NCBI GenBank assembly: GCA_963740765.1
Contig: CAVUFN010000007.1
Location: 1 to 64,000 of the forward strand
DNA from: DATLGB01 sp963740765
Lineage (GTDB): Bacteria; Actinomycetota; Thermoleophilia; Solirubrobacterales; Solirubrobacteraceae
Length of the DNA stretch: 64,000 nucleotides
Reading direction: 5' to 3'
Below the pieces are notes generated by a model, which had not been told where the DNA came from, did not search any database, and was given only the letters and a program-made list of their open reading frames with translations. Below are positions 40,250 to 48,461 of the stretch, in pieces. A program made the translations under genes and the position numbers. How positions within the stretch are numbered: position 1 is the stretch's first letter; each line of letters starts with the position of its first letter.

Positions 40250-41628
40250 TGCGTTCCTCCCAGTGTCGACAGCCCCCACGCCAGCCGGGCGCGGGTGTCC
40301 GCCGGTTCGATCAGCTCGTCCACATGCCCGTCGGCGGCGGCCACGCCGGCGCGCAGATGCGCCTCGGCGTAGGCGTCCGCCAGCCCCGCGTGCGCCTCGC
40401 GAGGCTCGCGGCGGTGGATGATCCCGACTGCCTGCCGCGCGCCCATGACCCCGATCTCGGCGTCGGGCCAGGCGAACGCCAGCTGCGCCCCGAGCGCGCG
40501 CGAGTTCATCGTGATGTAGGCGCCGCCGAAGGCCTTGCGCAGGACGACGGTCAGCTTCGGCACGTCCGCGGCGGCGAACGCGTGCAGCAGCGTCGCACCG
40601 TGGCGGATGACCCCCGCCGCCTCCTGGCTGGTGCCGGGCAGGAAGCCCGGCGTGTCCACCAGCACCAGCAGCGGCAGGTTGAACGTGGCGCAGGTGCGCA
40701 CGAAGCGCGCGCCCTTCTGCGCGGCCTCGGCGTCGAGCACGCCGCCGATCCAGCGCGGCTGGTTGGCGATCACGCCGACGGCGCGGCCCTCGAGGCGGGC
40801 GAAGCCGGTGACGAGGTTGCGCGCCCAGCGCGGCTGGAGCTCGAGCAGCTCGCCACCGTCGATCACCCGGGCGATGACGTCGCGGATGTCGTAGACCTTG
40901 CGCGGGTCGGCCGGGACGGGGTCTCCGGGCGACCCGGCGACCGGCTCGGCCGGCAGGGTGAACGGCGCGTCCTCGCCGCTGTGCTGGGGCAGGTAGGACA
41001 GCAGGCGGCGGACGTGCTCGGCGGCGGCGCGGTCGTCGGCGACGACGTTGTGGCAGACCCCGTTGCGCTCGTGCACGCGCGGCCCGCCGAGCGCGGCGGC
41101 GTCGACGTCCTCCCCCATCACCTCGCGGACCACGCCCGGGCCGGTGAGGAACATCGCGCTGTCGCGGGTCATGACCACGAAGTCGGTCAGGGCCGGCGAG
41201 TAGGAGCCGCCGCCGGCGCTCGTCCCGGCGATCACGCTGATCTGCGGGACGCGGCCGGACAGGCGGACGTGCTCGCTGAAGATGCGCCCGTAGCCCGCGA
41301 GGGCGGCGACGCCCTCCTGCATGCGCGCGCCGGCGCTCGCCACGAACCCGACGACGGGCGCCCGTGCCTGCCCGGCGAGCTGCAGGACGCGGGCGATCGT
41401 GTCCGCGTGCTGCTCGCCGAGGGAGCCGCCGGCGAACGACGTGTCCTGGGCGTAGGCGAACACGGGCCGCCCGTTGACGCGCCCGGCGGCGCCGATGACG
41501 CCGTCGCCGGGACGGGCGCGCTCGCCCATCCGCCACGAGGCGACCTCGGAGCGGATCACGTGAGCGCTGCCGGGATCGAACAGCGCCTCGAGCCGCTCCA
41601 TCGGCGCGGTGACCTCGGCGATCGCCAT
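40246..41628 (-). CDS. accD: Acyl-CoA/acetyl-CoA carboxylase carboxyltransferase subunit (AccD type)
   Basis: A 460-residue carboxyltransferase with both crotonase-like halves. N-terminal half: GRVNGRPVFAYAQDTSFAGGSLGEQHADTI and FVASAGARMQEGVAALAGYGRIF (oxyanion GARMQEG). C-terminal half: VIANQPRWIGGVLDAEAAQKGARFVRTC, LVLVDTPGFLPGTSQEAAGVIRHGATLL and ITMNSRALGAQLAFAWPDAEIGVMGA. It makes malonyl-CoA together with a biotin carboxylase/biotin carrier that is not in this window. It is somewhat shorter than the usual 510-550. ATG 41628 shares one base with the fabF stop (TGATG). Placement after the ketosynthase recalls mycobacterial kasB-accD6. Confidence 0.9.
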   Translation of the reverse strand: MAIAEVTAPMERLEALFDPGSAHVIRSEVASWRMGERARPGDGVIGAAGRVNGRPVFAYAQDTSFAGGSLGEQHADTIARVLQLAGQARAPVVGFVASAGARMQEGVAALAGYGRIFSEHVRLSGRVPQISVIAGTSAGGGSYSPALTDFVVMTRDSAMFLTGPGVVREVMGEDVDAAALGGPRVHERNGVCHNVVADDRAAAEHVRRLLSYLPQHSGEDAPFTLPAEPVAGSPGDPVPADPRKVYDIRDVIARVIDGGELLELQPRWARNLVTGFARLEGRAVGVIANQPRWIGGVLDAEAAQKGARFVRTCATFNLPLLVLVDTPGFLPGTSQEAAGVIRHGATLLHAFAAADVPKLTVVLRKAFGGAYITMNSRALGAQLAFAWPDAEIGVMGARQAVGIIHRREPREAHAGLADAYAEAHLRAGVAAADGHVDELIEPADTRARLAWGLSTLGGTQ

Positions 41629-42797
41629 CAGGCCGCCAGGCACAACACGGCGTTGTGCCCCCCGAAGCCGAAGGAGTTCGAGACGCCGACGGCGCGGCCG
41701 TTGGCGGACGCGAGCGGTCGCGGCCCGTCGGGCACGTAGTCGAGGTCGAGGTCCGGGTCGCGCTGCTCCCAGCCGACGGTGGGCGGGGCGACACGGTCGC
41801 GCAGGGCGAGCACGGTGGCGACGGCCTCGACCGCGCCGGCGGCGCCGAGCAGGTGCCCGATGACCGACTTCGTCGAGGACACGGGGACCCCGTCGCCCAG
41901 GACGGTCTTGATGGCACGCGTCTCCGCCGCGTCGTTGAGCGGCGTCGAGGTGCCGTGGGCGTTGACGTAGTCGACCTCGTCGGGCCGGACGTCCGCGTCG
42001 CGCAGCGCGGCGGCGATCGCGCGGGCGGCGCCGCCGCCATCGGCCTGCGGCGCGGTCAGGTGGAAGGCGTCCGAGGTGGCGCCGTAGCCGAGCACCTCGC
42101 CGAGGATCCGGGCCCCGCGCGCCTCGGCGCGCTCGCCGTCCTCGAGAACGAGGATCCCGGCCCCCTCCCCCATCACGAAGCCGTCGCGGCGCGCGTCGAA
42201 GGGCCGTGACACGCCTGAGTCGCTGAGCGCGTCCATGGCGGCGAAGGCGGCGTGCGCCAGATCGGTGTGGGCCGCCTCGGCGCCGCCGGTGATGACCGCG
42301 TCGCAGTCTCCGGCGGCGATCGCGCGCGCCGCGGCGCCGATCGCGTGGGCACCCGCCGCGCACGCCGACACGGTCCCGAACACCTGGCCGCGGAAGCCGT
42401 GGCGCATCGCCAGGGCGGCGGGCGCGGCGTTGGCCATCATCAGCGGGATCGACAGCGGCGGCACGGGGGCCTCGTCCCGCAGCAGGTCGTGGCCGTGCAG
42501 CAGCGTGCCGATGCCGCCGATGCCGGTGCCGACGATGCAGCCGACGCGGTCGGCGTCGTAAGCCTCGGCGTCCCAGTCGGCCAGCGCCTCCTCGCCCGCG
42601 ATCAGCGCGAGTTGGGTGAAGCGGTCGCTGCGCCGCACGAGCTTGCGCGGGAGGTGCTCCTCCGGCGTGACTTCGCAGCGCGCGATGCCGTCGGCGATGC
42701 CGACGTCGCCCGCGCACCAGCGCTCGTGCAGGGTGCCGGCACCGAGGCCCAGCGGCGTGACGGCGCCGACGCCCGTGATGACGATCCGGCGGTTCAC
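41628..42797 (-). CDS. fabF: Beta-ketoacyl-ACP synthase II
   Basis: A 389-residue condensing enzyme that elongates acyl-ACP with malonyl-ACP. The thiolase-fold triad is complete: Cys146 in GTVSACAAGAHAIG, His in YVNAHGTSTPLNDAAE, and His in SVIGHLLGAAGAVEA. GFVMGEGAGILVLED and SNSFGFGGHNAVLCL are also diagnostic. GTG 42797 overlaps the acpP stop (GTGA). The length (389) is slightly below the usual 410. It condenses acyl-ACP from FabH or earlier cycles. Confidence 0.95.
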   Translation of the reverse strand: MNRRIVITGVGAVTPLGLGAGTLHERWCAGDVGIADGIARCEVTPEEHLPRKLVRRSDRFTQLALIAGEEALADWDAEAYDADRVGCIVGTGIGGIGTLLHGHDLLRDEAPVPPLSIPLMMANAAPAALAMRHGFRGQVFGTVSACAAGAHAIGAAARAIAAGDCDAVITGGAEAAHTDLAHAAFAAMDALSDSGVSRPFDARRDGFVMGEGAGILVLEDGERAEARGARILGEVLGYGATSDAFHLTAPQADGGGAARAIAAALRDADVRPDEVDYVNAHGTSTPLNDAAETRAIKTVLGDGVPVSSTKSVIGHLLGAAGAVEAVATVLALRDRVAPPTVGWEQRDPDLDLDYVPDGPRPLASANGRAVGVSNSFGFGGHNAVLCLAA

Positions 42798-43042
42798 TGA
42801 ATCCTTGACTCGATCAGGGCGACGGCGTCGGCGACGGTCTTCAGGCCGGGCATGTCCTCGCCCTTGAGCTCGACGCCGTACTCCTCCTGCACGATCTGGG
42901 CGAGCTCGACGAGGTCGAGCGAATCGACGTCGAGCGCTTCGAAGGTCGCGTCGGGGGCAAGCGCGTCCGGGTCCGCGCCGAAGTCCTCGAGAGCGGTGTA
43001 GATGCGGGCCTGGATCTCGGGCGTGGTGATGGTCTGGGGCAT
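42794..43042 (-). CDS. acpP: Acyl carrier protein
   Basis: An 82-residue acidic four-helix protein. The 4'-phosphopantetheine attachment motif is VDSLDLVELAQ with Ser41. Helices: IQARIYTALEDFG, LVELAQIVQEEYGVEL and TVADAVALIESRI. It carries the growing acyl chain between all Fab enzymes of this operon. ATG 43042 has an AAAGGAA Shine-Dalgarno upstream. It ends in a GTGA overlap with fabF, the usual acpP-fabF pairing. Confidence 0.96.
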   Translation of the reverse strand: MPQTITTPEIQARIYTALEDFGADPDALAPDATFEALDVDSLDLVELAQIVQEEYGVELKGEDMPGLKTVADAVALIESRIQ

Positions 43043-43054
43043 GGGTTCCTTTCG

Positions 43055-43753
43055 TTATGCGCTCAGGCCGCCATCGACGGTGAGCGTGGTTCCGGTGACG
43101 TAGGAGGCCTCCTCGGAGGCGAGGAAGCGGACGCAGGCGGCGACCTCGTCGGGGGTGCCGACGCGGCGGGCCGGGATGTGCTCCGCGATGCCGTTGATGT
43201 CGCGCGTCATGTCGGTCTCGATGAAGCCGGGGGCCACGGCGTTGACCGTGATGCCGCGGCGCGCGACCTCGGCGGCGACCGTCTTGGTGAAGCCGACGAG
43301 CCCGGCCTTGGCGGCGGCGTAGTTGGCCTGGCCCGGGTTGGCGCGCTGGCCGACGATCGAGGCGACGTTGATGACCCGGCCGAAGCGCGCGCGCAGCATC
43401 GGGCGCAGCGCGCGGCGGGTGAGGCGGAAGGCGCCGGTCAGGTTGGTGGCCAGCACGGTGTCCCAGTCCTCGTCGCTGAGCGACGGGCTGAGGTTGTCCG
43501 CGGTGATGCCGGCGTTGTTGACGAGCACGAGCACGGGCGCGCCGAACTGCGCCTCGGCGGCGGTGACGAGCGCCTCGGCGGCGGCCGGGTCGGTGACGTC
43601 GCCGCGCAGGCCGAGGATTCCGTCCCCGCCCACCCCGGCGTCACCGGACCGCGAGACGACGGCGACGGGCCAGCCGGCGTCGGCGAGCGCACGGGCGGAG
43701 GCGGCGCCGATGCCACGCGAGCCGCCGGTCACCAGAGCACATCCCCTCACCAT
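43055..43753 (-). CDS. fabG: 3-oxoacyl-ACP reductase (NADPH)
   Basis: A 232-residue SDR. Motifs: cofactor loop VTGGSRGIGAASARAL, LVNNAGITADNLSPSLSDEDWD (NNAG), catalytic Ser in INVASIVGQRANPGQ and YAAAKAGLVGFTKTVAAEVA (YxxxK), then NAVAPGFIETDMTRDI and the C-terminal GGLSA. It reduces the 3-ketoacyl-ACP made by FabH/FabF. ATG 43753 lies just inside the fabH end; a GTG at 43750 would make a GTGA overlap and is equally possible. The twelve-base gap to acpP is the widest in the operon. Confidence 0.94.
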   Translation of the reverse strand: MVRGCALVTGGSRGIGAASARALADAGWPVAVVSRSGDAGVGGDGILGLRGDVTDPAAAEALVTAAEAQFGAPVLVLVNNAGITADNLSPSLSDEDWDTVLATNLTGAFRLTRRALRPMLRARFGRVINVASIVGQRANPGQANYAAAKAGLVGFTKTVAAEVARRGITVNAVAPGFIETDMTRDINGIAEHIPARRVGTPDEVAACVRFLASEEASYVTGTTLTVDGGLSA

Positions 43754-44628
43754 TCGAGCACCCCCGCGCCCCACACGAAGCCGGCGCCGAACGCGCACAG
43801 CATGATCCGGTCGCCGGGCTGCGGGCGGGCCTCGTGCAGCGCCAGCGGCAGCGAGGCGGCGCTGACGTTCCCGTAGCGCCCGATGCAGTCCACGACCTTG
43901 GCGGGGTCGAGCCCGAGCCGCCGACCGACCGCCTTGACGATCCGGCTGTTGGCCTGATGGAAGACGAACAGGTCGATGTCGTCGATGCCGACCTCCATCG
44001 CCACCTGGGTCATGCGCTCGACCGCGTGCCGGAAGACCTCCGCGCCCTCCATGCGCACGATGCTCTCCTCGCGCGTGGCGTAGAGCCGGTCGCGGTGATG
44101 CTCGCTGCGCAGGATCACCGGGCCCAACCGGGACTCGGTCAGCAGCAGCGCGCCCGCGCCGTCGGCGAAGATCGCCGCCGTCCCGCGGTCATCGGGGTCG
44201 AGCATCTGCGACAGGTGTTCCGCGCCGACAACGAGGACCGACCCGGCGCGGCCCGACTCCAGCTGGCCGGCCGCAAGCGACAGCGCCGTGAGGAAGCCGG
44301 TGCACGCGACGTTGATGTCGAAGCCCGCCGTTGCCCCGACGCGCGCCGCGACCTCGGTGCCGACGGACGGGATGGCGTCGTCGGCCGAGCACGTCGCCAC
44401 GATCACGAGATCGGGCCGGTGCCCGTCCAGGGCGCGCTCCGCGGCGAGCGTGGCCAGGTCGGCGAGCCGCTCGCCCGGCGCGAGCCAGCGCCGCTCGCGG
44501 ATCCCGGTCCGGGACACGATCCAGTCCTCGTCGACCCCAAGCCGCTCCGCGACCGGCGCATTGGGGACGATGTGATCGGGCACGGCGACGCCAAGGCCAG
44601 TGGCCGTCCGGATCGTGAGGTCAGACAT
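43747..44628 (-). CDS. fabH: Beta-ketoacyl-ACP synthase III
   Basis: A 293-residue KAS III that starts chains by condensing an acyl-CoA primer with malonyl-ACP. The triad is visible: Cys109 in NVACTGFLTALS, His in FVFHQANSRIVKAVG and Asn in IGRYGNVSAASLPLAL. DEDWIVSRTGIRERRW is the family N-terminal signature. It is slightly shorter than the common 310-330. ATG 44628 overlaps the end of fabD by eight bases. It is the priming step in the operon; primer preference cannot be read from sequence. Confidence 0.94.
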   Translation of the reverse strand: MSDLTIRTATGLGVAVPDHIVPNAPVAERLGVDEDWIVSRTGIRERRWLAPGERLADLATLAAERALDGHRPDLVIVATCSADDAIPSVGTEVAARVGATAGFDINVACTGFLTALSLAAGQLESGRAGSVLVVGAEHLSQMLDPDDRGTAAIFADGAGALLLTESRLGPVILRSEHHRDRLYATREESIVRMEGAEVFRHAVERMTQVAMEVGIDDIDLFVFHQANSRIVKAVGRRLGLDPAKVVDCIGRYGNVSAASLPLALHEARPQPGDRIMLCAFGAGFVWGAGVLEW

Positions 44629-45442
44629 GGACGCGCTCCGCGTCGCGGGCGATCCGCTTGACCGTGTTGGCCAGCACCCGGCCGGGACCGGCGTCGACGA
44701 AGCGCTCGATGCCGGCGTCCTGCAGGGCGAGCACCGTCTCGCGCCAGCGGACGGGTGCGGTCAGCGCCTCGGCGAGCCGGCGGCGGACGTCCTCGACCGG
44801 CGCGGCGGTCACGCACGAGTAGACCGGGACGCGCGGCGGCCGGATGTGCGTCTGCCGCAGCGCGTCGGTCCACTCGGGGACGGCGGTGGCCATGAACGGC
44901 GAGTGGAACGCGCCGGTCACGTTGAGCTCGAGCACGCGGACACCGGCGTCGCGCAGCGCGTTGCCGGCGGCCCGCAGCGCGTCGCGGGCACCGGAGAGGA
45001 CGAGCTGGCCGGGAGCGTTGTCGTTGGCGACGGCGACGTCGTGGTCGCGGGCGATCGCCGCGACGGTGTCCCCGTCCCCGCCCAGTGCGGCGAGCATCGA
45101 GCCCTCGCCGCACGCGCTCATGAGGCGGCCGCGGATCGCGGCGAGGCGGACGGCGTCGTGCTCGGAGATGACGCGGGCGGCGGCCAGCGCGGTCAGCTCG
45201 CCGAGGGAGTGGCCGGCGACGGCGGCGGGCGGCCGGTACTCGGTCAGCTCGCCGAAGTTGGCCAGGCCGGCGACGAGGATCGCGGGCTGGGCGAAGCGCG
45301 TGTCCTCGTCGGCGCGCGGGAACGGGTCCTCGCCCACGCACTCGGTGGCCAGCGCGACGAGATCGGGCCGCAGGGCGGCGGCGCGGTCGCGCATGCCGGG
45401 TGTCTGGCTGCCCTGTCCGGGGAAGAGGATCGCGGTCTGCAT
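44621..45442 (-). CDS. fabD: Malonyl-CoA:ACP transacylase
   Basis: A 273-residue acyltransferase, the first gene of the operon. FPGQGSQTPGM opens the fold, VAGHSLGELTALAA carries the nucleophile Ser79, and the catalytic His is in VTGAFHSPFM. DAGPGRVLANTVKRI is the C-terminal signature. It moves malonyl from CoA to the acyl carrier protein. ATG 45442 reads MQTAILFPGQG. The 105-base divergent gap upstream contains two GC palindromes likely to control it. It overlaps fabH by eight bases. Confidence 0.95.
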   Translation of the reverse strand: MQTAILFPGQGSQTPGMRDRAAALRPDLVALATECVGEDPFPRADEDTRFAQPAILVAGLANFGELTEYRPPAAVAGHSLGELTALAAARVISEHDAVRLAAIRGRLMSACGEGSMLAALGGDGDTVAAIARDHDVAVANDNAPGQLVLSGARDALRAAGNALRDAGVRVLELNVTGAFHSPFMATAVPEWTDALRQTHIRPPRVPVYSCVTAAPVEDVRRRLAEALTAPVRWRETVLALQDAGIERFVDAGPGRVLANTVKRIARDAERVHV

Positions 45443-45496
45443 TCCTGCCCAGACTCACCCTGCGACCCCGGGCCGGTGGCAGACATCCCGAGAACG

Positions 45497-45514
45497 ACCC
45501 CCCGGTCGGGGGGT
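45497..45514. promoter_or_regulatory. GC palindrome 1 at the fab operon promoter
   Basis: ACCCCCCG-GT-CGGGGGGT is a near-perfect 18-base dyad between divergent fabD and the SRPBCC gene. Its centre (45505.5) is exactly 24 bases from that of the second palindrome. An operator role is inferred from position. Confidence 0.5.
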
Positions 45515-45522
45515 GCCTCACG

Positions 45523-45536
45523 ACCCCTCGGGGGGT
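45523..45536. promoter_or_regulatory. GC palindrome 2 at the fab operon promoter
   Basis: ACCCCTCGGGGGGT is a 14-base dyad (six of seven pairs) with the same ACCCC/GGGGT edges as palindrome 1. It lies 12 bases before the divergent ATG at 45548. Confidence 0.45.
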
Positions 45537-45547
45537 AGTGCTCCGGA

Positions 45548-45958
45548 ATGCCGCGCGTGTACGCCGCCGACTCCTCCGCCACGCCCGCCGAGGCGTGGTC
45601 GCTGATCGCCGAACCCGGCCGCTGGGCGGAGTGGGCACCGCACGTCCGGGGCGCCTGGAACCTCGGCGCGCCCGAGGTGCAGACGGGGAAGCTCGGCGCC
45701 GCGCGGCTCATGGGCGTCGTCCCCGTCCCCGCCAAGGTCACCGCCAAGGAGCCGGGCCGGTCGTGGACGTGGCGGGTCGGGCCCCTCACCCTCGTCCACG
45801 CCGTGCACCCGACCCCGGTCGGCAGCCGCATCTCCATCACGCTCGACGGGCCGGGCCCGGTCACGGCCGCCTACGGACCGGTGGTTCAGCTGATGGTGCG
45901 CCGGCTCGCGCGCGTCGCCGCGGCGAGCAGCGCGTCCGCGTCGTCGACGAGGTCCTGA
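45548..45958 (+). CDS. SRPBCC (START-like) family protein
   Basis: A 136-residue protein of the polyketide cyclase/START-like fold: VYAADSSATPAEAWSLIAEPGRWAEWAPHVRGAW at the N-terminus, then VTAKEPGRSWTWRVGPLTLVHAVHPTPVGSRISITLDG. Members bind small hydrophobic ligands in a deep cavity, and no catalytic residues can be assigned. It is divergent from the fatty acid operon and shares its palindromic control region, so a lipid-related ligand is possible. The last 73 bases overlap the convergent HAD gene. Confidence 0.8.
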   Translation: MPRVYAADSSATPAEAWSLIAEPGRWAEWAPHVRGAWNLGAPEVQTGKLGAARLMGVVPVPAKVTAKEPGRSWTWRVGPLTLVHAVHPTPVGSRISITLDGPGPVTAAYGPVVQLMVRRLARVAAASSASASSTRS

Positions 45959-46533
45959 GCCCCGGCTGCCTCGAGCTCGGCCCGCGTGCCGAAGCCCCAG
46001 GTGACGCCGATCGCGCGGAGGCCGTGGTCGCGGGCCGCCTCCATGTCGTAGCGGCGGTCGCCGACCATGGCGACGGCGTCCGGCAGCGCGCCGAGCGCCT
46101 CCGCGACCATCGCATGCTTGTCGTTCGGTCCGCCGGGCTCGGGCCCGGCGACGTAGGCGAACAGCGGGGCAAGGCCGATCGCCTCCAGCACCGGCATGGC
46201 GTAGCGGCGCGGCTTGGACGTGGCGACGCCGAGGAGATGGTCGCTCGCCAGCCCCCGGACCGCCGCCGGGACGCCCGGGTAGGAGCGCGTGTCGTGCAGG
46301 GCGTGGGCGTAGCGCGCCCGGTACTCCCGGACGGCGCGCGTGACGAGGTCGTCGTCCGGCGCGACCCCGAGCAGTTCCCCGAAGCCGATCTCCGTCGGCG
46401 GCCCGATGATCGGCACGACGTCGGCGTCCGGCCGGGTCTCCAGGCCGAGCGCCTCCAGCGCCGCGTTGATGCAGTCGATGATCGGCCGGCGGCTGTCGGC
46501 GAGCACGCCGTCGAGGTCGAAGAGGATCGCCAT
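45886..46533 (-). CDS. HAD-superfamily hydrolase (phosphoglycolate phosphatase-like)
   Basis: A 215-residue HAD phosphatase: motif I MAILFDLDGVLADS (Asp6, Asp8), motif II GVATSKPRRY, motif III Lys in PNDKHAMV, motif IV AMVGDRRYDMEAAR. The cap is helical (subclass I). It resembles Gph/PpaX types that hydrolyse phosphoglycolate or pyrophosphate, but specificity is unproven. Its C-terminal 24 codons are antisense to the SRPBCC gene. It is followed, in the same direction, by the two-component pair's 3' end across 89 bases, with no clear terminator. Confidence 0.87.
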   Translation of the reverse strand: MAILFDLDGVLADSRRPIIDCINAALEALGLETRPDADVVPIIGPPTEIGFGELLGVAPDDDLVTRAVREYRARYAHALHDTRSYPGVPAAVRGLASDHLLGVATSKPRRYAMPVLEAIGLAPLFAYVAGPEPGGPNDKHAMVAEALGALPDAVAMVGDRRYDMEAARDHGLRAIGVTWGFGTRAELEAAGAQDLVDDADALLAAATRASRRTIS

Positions 46534-46622
46534 CCGGTGTCAGTACCCGGATGGCGATCCTCATGCGGTCAGTAGCTGAAGACCGTGGCGGCCTCCGGGC
46601 CGATCCACTCCCACAGGACGGC

Positions 46623-47228
46623 TCAGGCGAGCAGGCCGAGCCGCTGCGCGCGCTGGACCGCCTCGGCCCGGTTGCGCACCTCGAGCTTGCGGTACAGCTT
46701 CCCCGTGTGCTCCTTGACCGTGTGCGGGGAGAGGAACAGCTGCGCGGCGATCTCGGGGTTGGTGGCGCCGGAGGCGATGAGGTCGAGCACCTCGCGCTCG
46801 CGGCCGGTGAGCAGCGCCGCGGCGGCGCTCTCCTCCTGGGGCTCGAACACCGTCATCCCGAGGCCGACCATGCGCACGGCGCGGGCGACGTCGCCGGCGT
46901 CCCAGTCCTTGGAGACGAAGCCCGAGGCGCCGGCGGCGCGCGCGGCGGCGGCGGAGATGCGGCCGGCCCCGGAGATCAGCAGGACGCGCGTGGAGTCGGA
47001 CGCTGCGCGCAGGCGCGTGCACACCTCCGCGCCGGACTCGGCGCCCAGGAACAGGTCGACGAGCGCGACGTGCGGCGTGTAGCGGCGGGTCAGCTCGACC
47101 GCCTCGTCGCCGGTGCGCGCGGACAGGAAGCGCTCCACCCACGGCTGCTCGCCGAGCATCAACCGGAAGCCCCAGTGGACGACGTCGTGGTCGTCGACGA
47201 CGAGGATGCGCAGGCGGCGGTCCTTCAT
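46623..47228 (-). CDS. LuxR/NarL-family response regulator
   Basis: A 201-residue response regulator. Receiver domain: RILVVDDHDVVHWG (Asp12/Asp13), phospho-acceptor Asp58 in HVALVDLFLG, Ser/Thr switch in LLISGAGR and Lys in GFVSKDWDAG. LuxR-type helix-turn-helix: LTGREREVLDLIASGATNPEIAAQLFLSPHTVKEHTGKLYRKLEVRNRAEAVQRA (about 140-195). ATG 47228 overlaps the histidine kinase stop (ATGA), which couples regulator to sensor. Targets are unknown; repeated motifs in the 48.3-48.5 kb divergent region are candidates. Confidence 0.93.
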   Translation of the reverse strand: MKDRRLRILVVDDHDVVHWGFRLMLGEQPWVERFLSARTGDEAVELTRRYTPHVALVDLFLGAESGAEVCTRLRAASDSTRVLLISGAGRISAAAARAAGASGFVSKDWDAGDVARAVRMVGLGMTVFEPQEESAAAALLTGREREVLDLIASGATNPEIAAQLFLSPHTVKEHTGKLYRKLEVRNRAEAVQRAQRLGLLA

Positions 47229-48313
47229 CGGTCGGGCACCGTGAGCCGGACGCGCCAGCGGTCGGGATCCACGCCGCCGAAGTCGACGATGCCGCCGGCT
47301 TCGAGCGCCTCGAAGGCGGCGAGGCGCAGCCCGACGCCGGCACCGTCGGTCTTGGCGGTCGCGGGCACGCCGTCGTTGACGACCTCGAGCACGAAGGCGC
47401 CGCCCGACCGGGTCACGCGGACCCCGACCCGTGTGGGATCCGCGTGCTTGGTCGCGTTGCGGACCGCCTCGCGCAGGACGGAGGACGCGACGGCGGGGAT
47501 GTCGCCCTCGACCGCATCCACGTCGATCTCGAGGCTCGGGTGCTGCGTGCGCAGGCGACCCAGCTCCTCCTGCAGGGTGGTGGCGGGCGCCCGGCGTCCG
47601 GTCGGGAGAAGCGCGCCGCGCAGCTCGCTCAGCGCGGCCTGGACCTCCTGGTGCGCGCGCTCTCGGTGCTCCGCGTCGAGGTCCCCTTCGCCCGCGAGCG
47701 CGAGCGCGACGCCGAACAGCCGCTGGACGACCGAGTCGTGCAGGTCGCGCGCGAGGTCGATGCGCTCGCTGAGCCGGTTGGCGAGCTCGTGCTCGTGGGT
47801 GGCGTGCCGTGCCGCCGCGGCGAGCCCGGCGATCTTGCCCAGCGACCACAGGGTGTGGCGCTGCGCGTTGGAGAGCGGGCCGAGCGCGGCGGGGCGGTCG
47901 GCGACGATCACGCCGATGCCGCGGCCGCCCGCGGCCATCGGGATGCAGAACACGCGGCCGCCGTCGAGCAGGTGGTGGAACTCCGGCGGCAGGTCGCCGC
48001 GTGTGTCCATCTCCATGACTTCGTCGGCGCGCAGCGCGTCGGCGGCCAGCGCCACCTGCTCGGCGGTGGGCGATCCGTGGGTGAAGAGGTCGAGCGCGAT
48101 GCCGTGGGCCCCGACGGCGCGGACGAGCCGGCGGTCGCCGTCGTAGGCGAAGATGACCGCGCGGCGCATGTCGGCGAGCAGGCAGGTCGCGTCGGCGAGC
48201 CGCGAGTAGAAGGCGTCGGTGGCGCCGGCCTCGGCGTCGGAGAGCAGCTCGGCGAACAGGTCGACGGCCTCGACCGGCATGAGCGGCTTCCGCGTGGTGT
48301 CCGAAGCGTGCAT
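47225..48313 (-). CDS. Soluble GAF-domain sensor histidine kinase (HisKA_3 type)
   Basis: A 362-residue NarL-type sensor kinase without membrane segments. The N-terminal GAF domain (about 15-165) includes RRAVIFAYDGDRRLVRAVGAHG and GRVFCIPMAAGGRGIGVIVAD. The dimerisation helix has the phospho-acceptor His192 in IDLARDLHDSVVQRLFGVAL. The ATPase domain has N-box LREAVRNATKHADPTR and G-box NDGVPATAKTDGAGVGLRL. It senses an intracellular signal, possibly redox or a small ligand through Cys123, and phosphorylates the regulator it overlaps. ATG 48313 faces a 249-base divergent region. Confidence 0.92.
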   Translation of the reverse strand: MHASDTTRKPLMPVEAVDLFAELLSDAEAGATDAFYSRLADATCLLADMRRAVIFAYDGDRRLVRAVGAHGIALDLFTHGSPTAEQVALAADALRADEVMEMDTRGDLPPEFHHLLDGGRVFCIPMAAGGRGIGVIVADRPAALGPLSNAQRHTLWSLGKIAGLAAAARHATHEHELANRLSERIDLARDLHDSVVQRLFGVALALAGEGDLDAEHRERAHQEVQAALSELRGALLPTGRRAPATTLQEELGRLRTQHPSLEIDVDAVEGDIPAVASSVLREAVRNATKHADPTRVGVRVTRSGGAFVLEVVNDGVPATAKTDGAGVGLRLAAFEALEAGGIVDFGGVDPDRWRVRLTVPDR

Positions 48314-48350
48314 CCCTCTGCTCCACCACTACACGAGCGTTAACGAAAGT

Positions 48351-48461
48351 GACGCGAAGCGGGACCGTTTGAGGTCCCTCCTCGCCGGCGCAAGCGCCAG
48401 GCGGATCGGGCGGCGGGCCTTGCACCTCGGTGGCCTCGCTCTTTCGGTCCCTCTTCGCGTC
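48351..48461. repeat. Three copies of a GGTCCCTC-N-TCGC motif in a divergent control region
   Basis: The 249-base gap 48314-48562 between the kinase and the site-2 protease holds GCGAAGCGGGACC (48353-48365, inverted), GGTCCCTCCTCGCC (48373-48386) and GGTCCCTCTTCGCG (48446-48459). The outer pair forms 17-base arms (48351-48367 with 48445-48461, one mismatch), while GGGACC can alternatively pair with 48373-48378. Binding sites for the adjacent LuxR regulator or an RNA switch are both possible. A further hairpin (CCCGCC/GGCGGG, 48477-48494) follows. Nothing else is recognised in the gap. Confidence 0.5.

Noticed and set aside
46569..46622. In-frame extension of 16 codons after the response-regulator stop (ending FSY, TGA), possibly a readthrough tail
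   Set aside because: Short open stretches after a stop are expected at this GC content, and no readthrough context or family tail supports it.
48335..48368. Resemblance of the GAAAGTGACGCGAAGC region to a cyclic-di-GMP (GEMM) riboswitch
   Set aside because: The tetraloop-receptor partner and the conserved 3' half could not be found in the following bases. Only a short local similarity remains.
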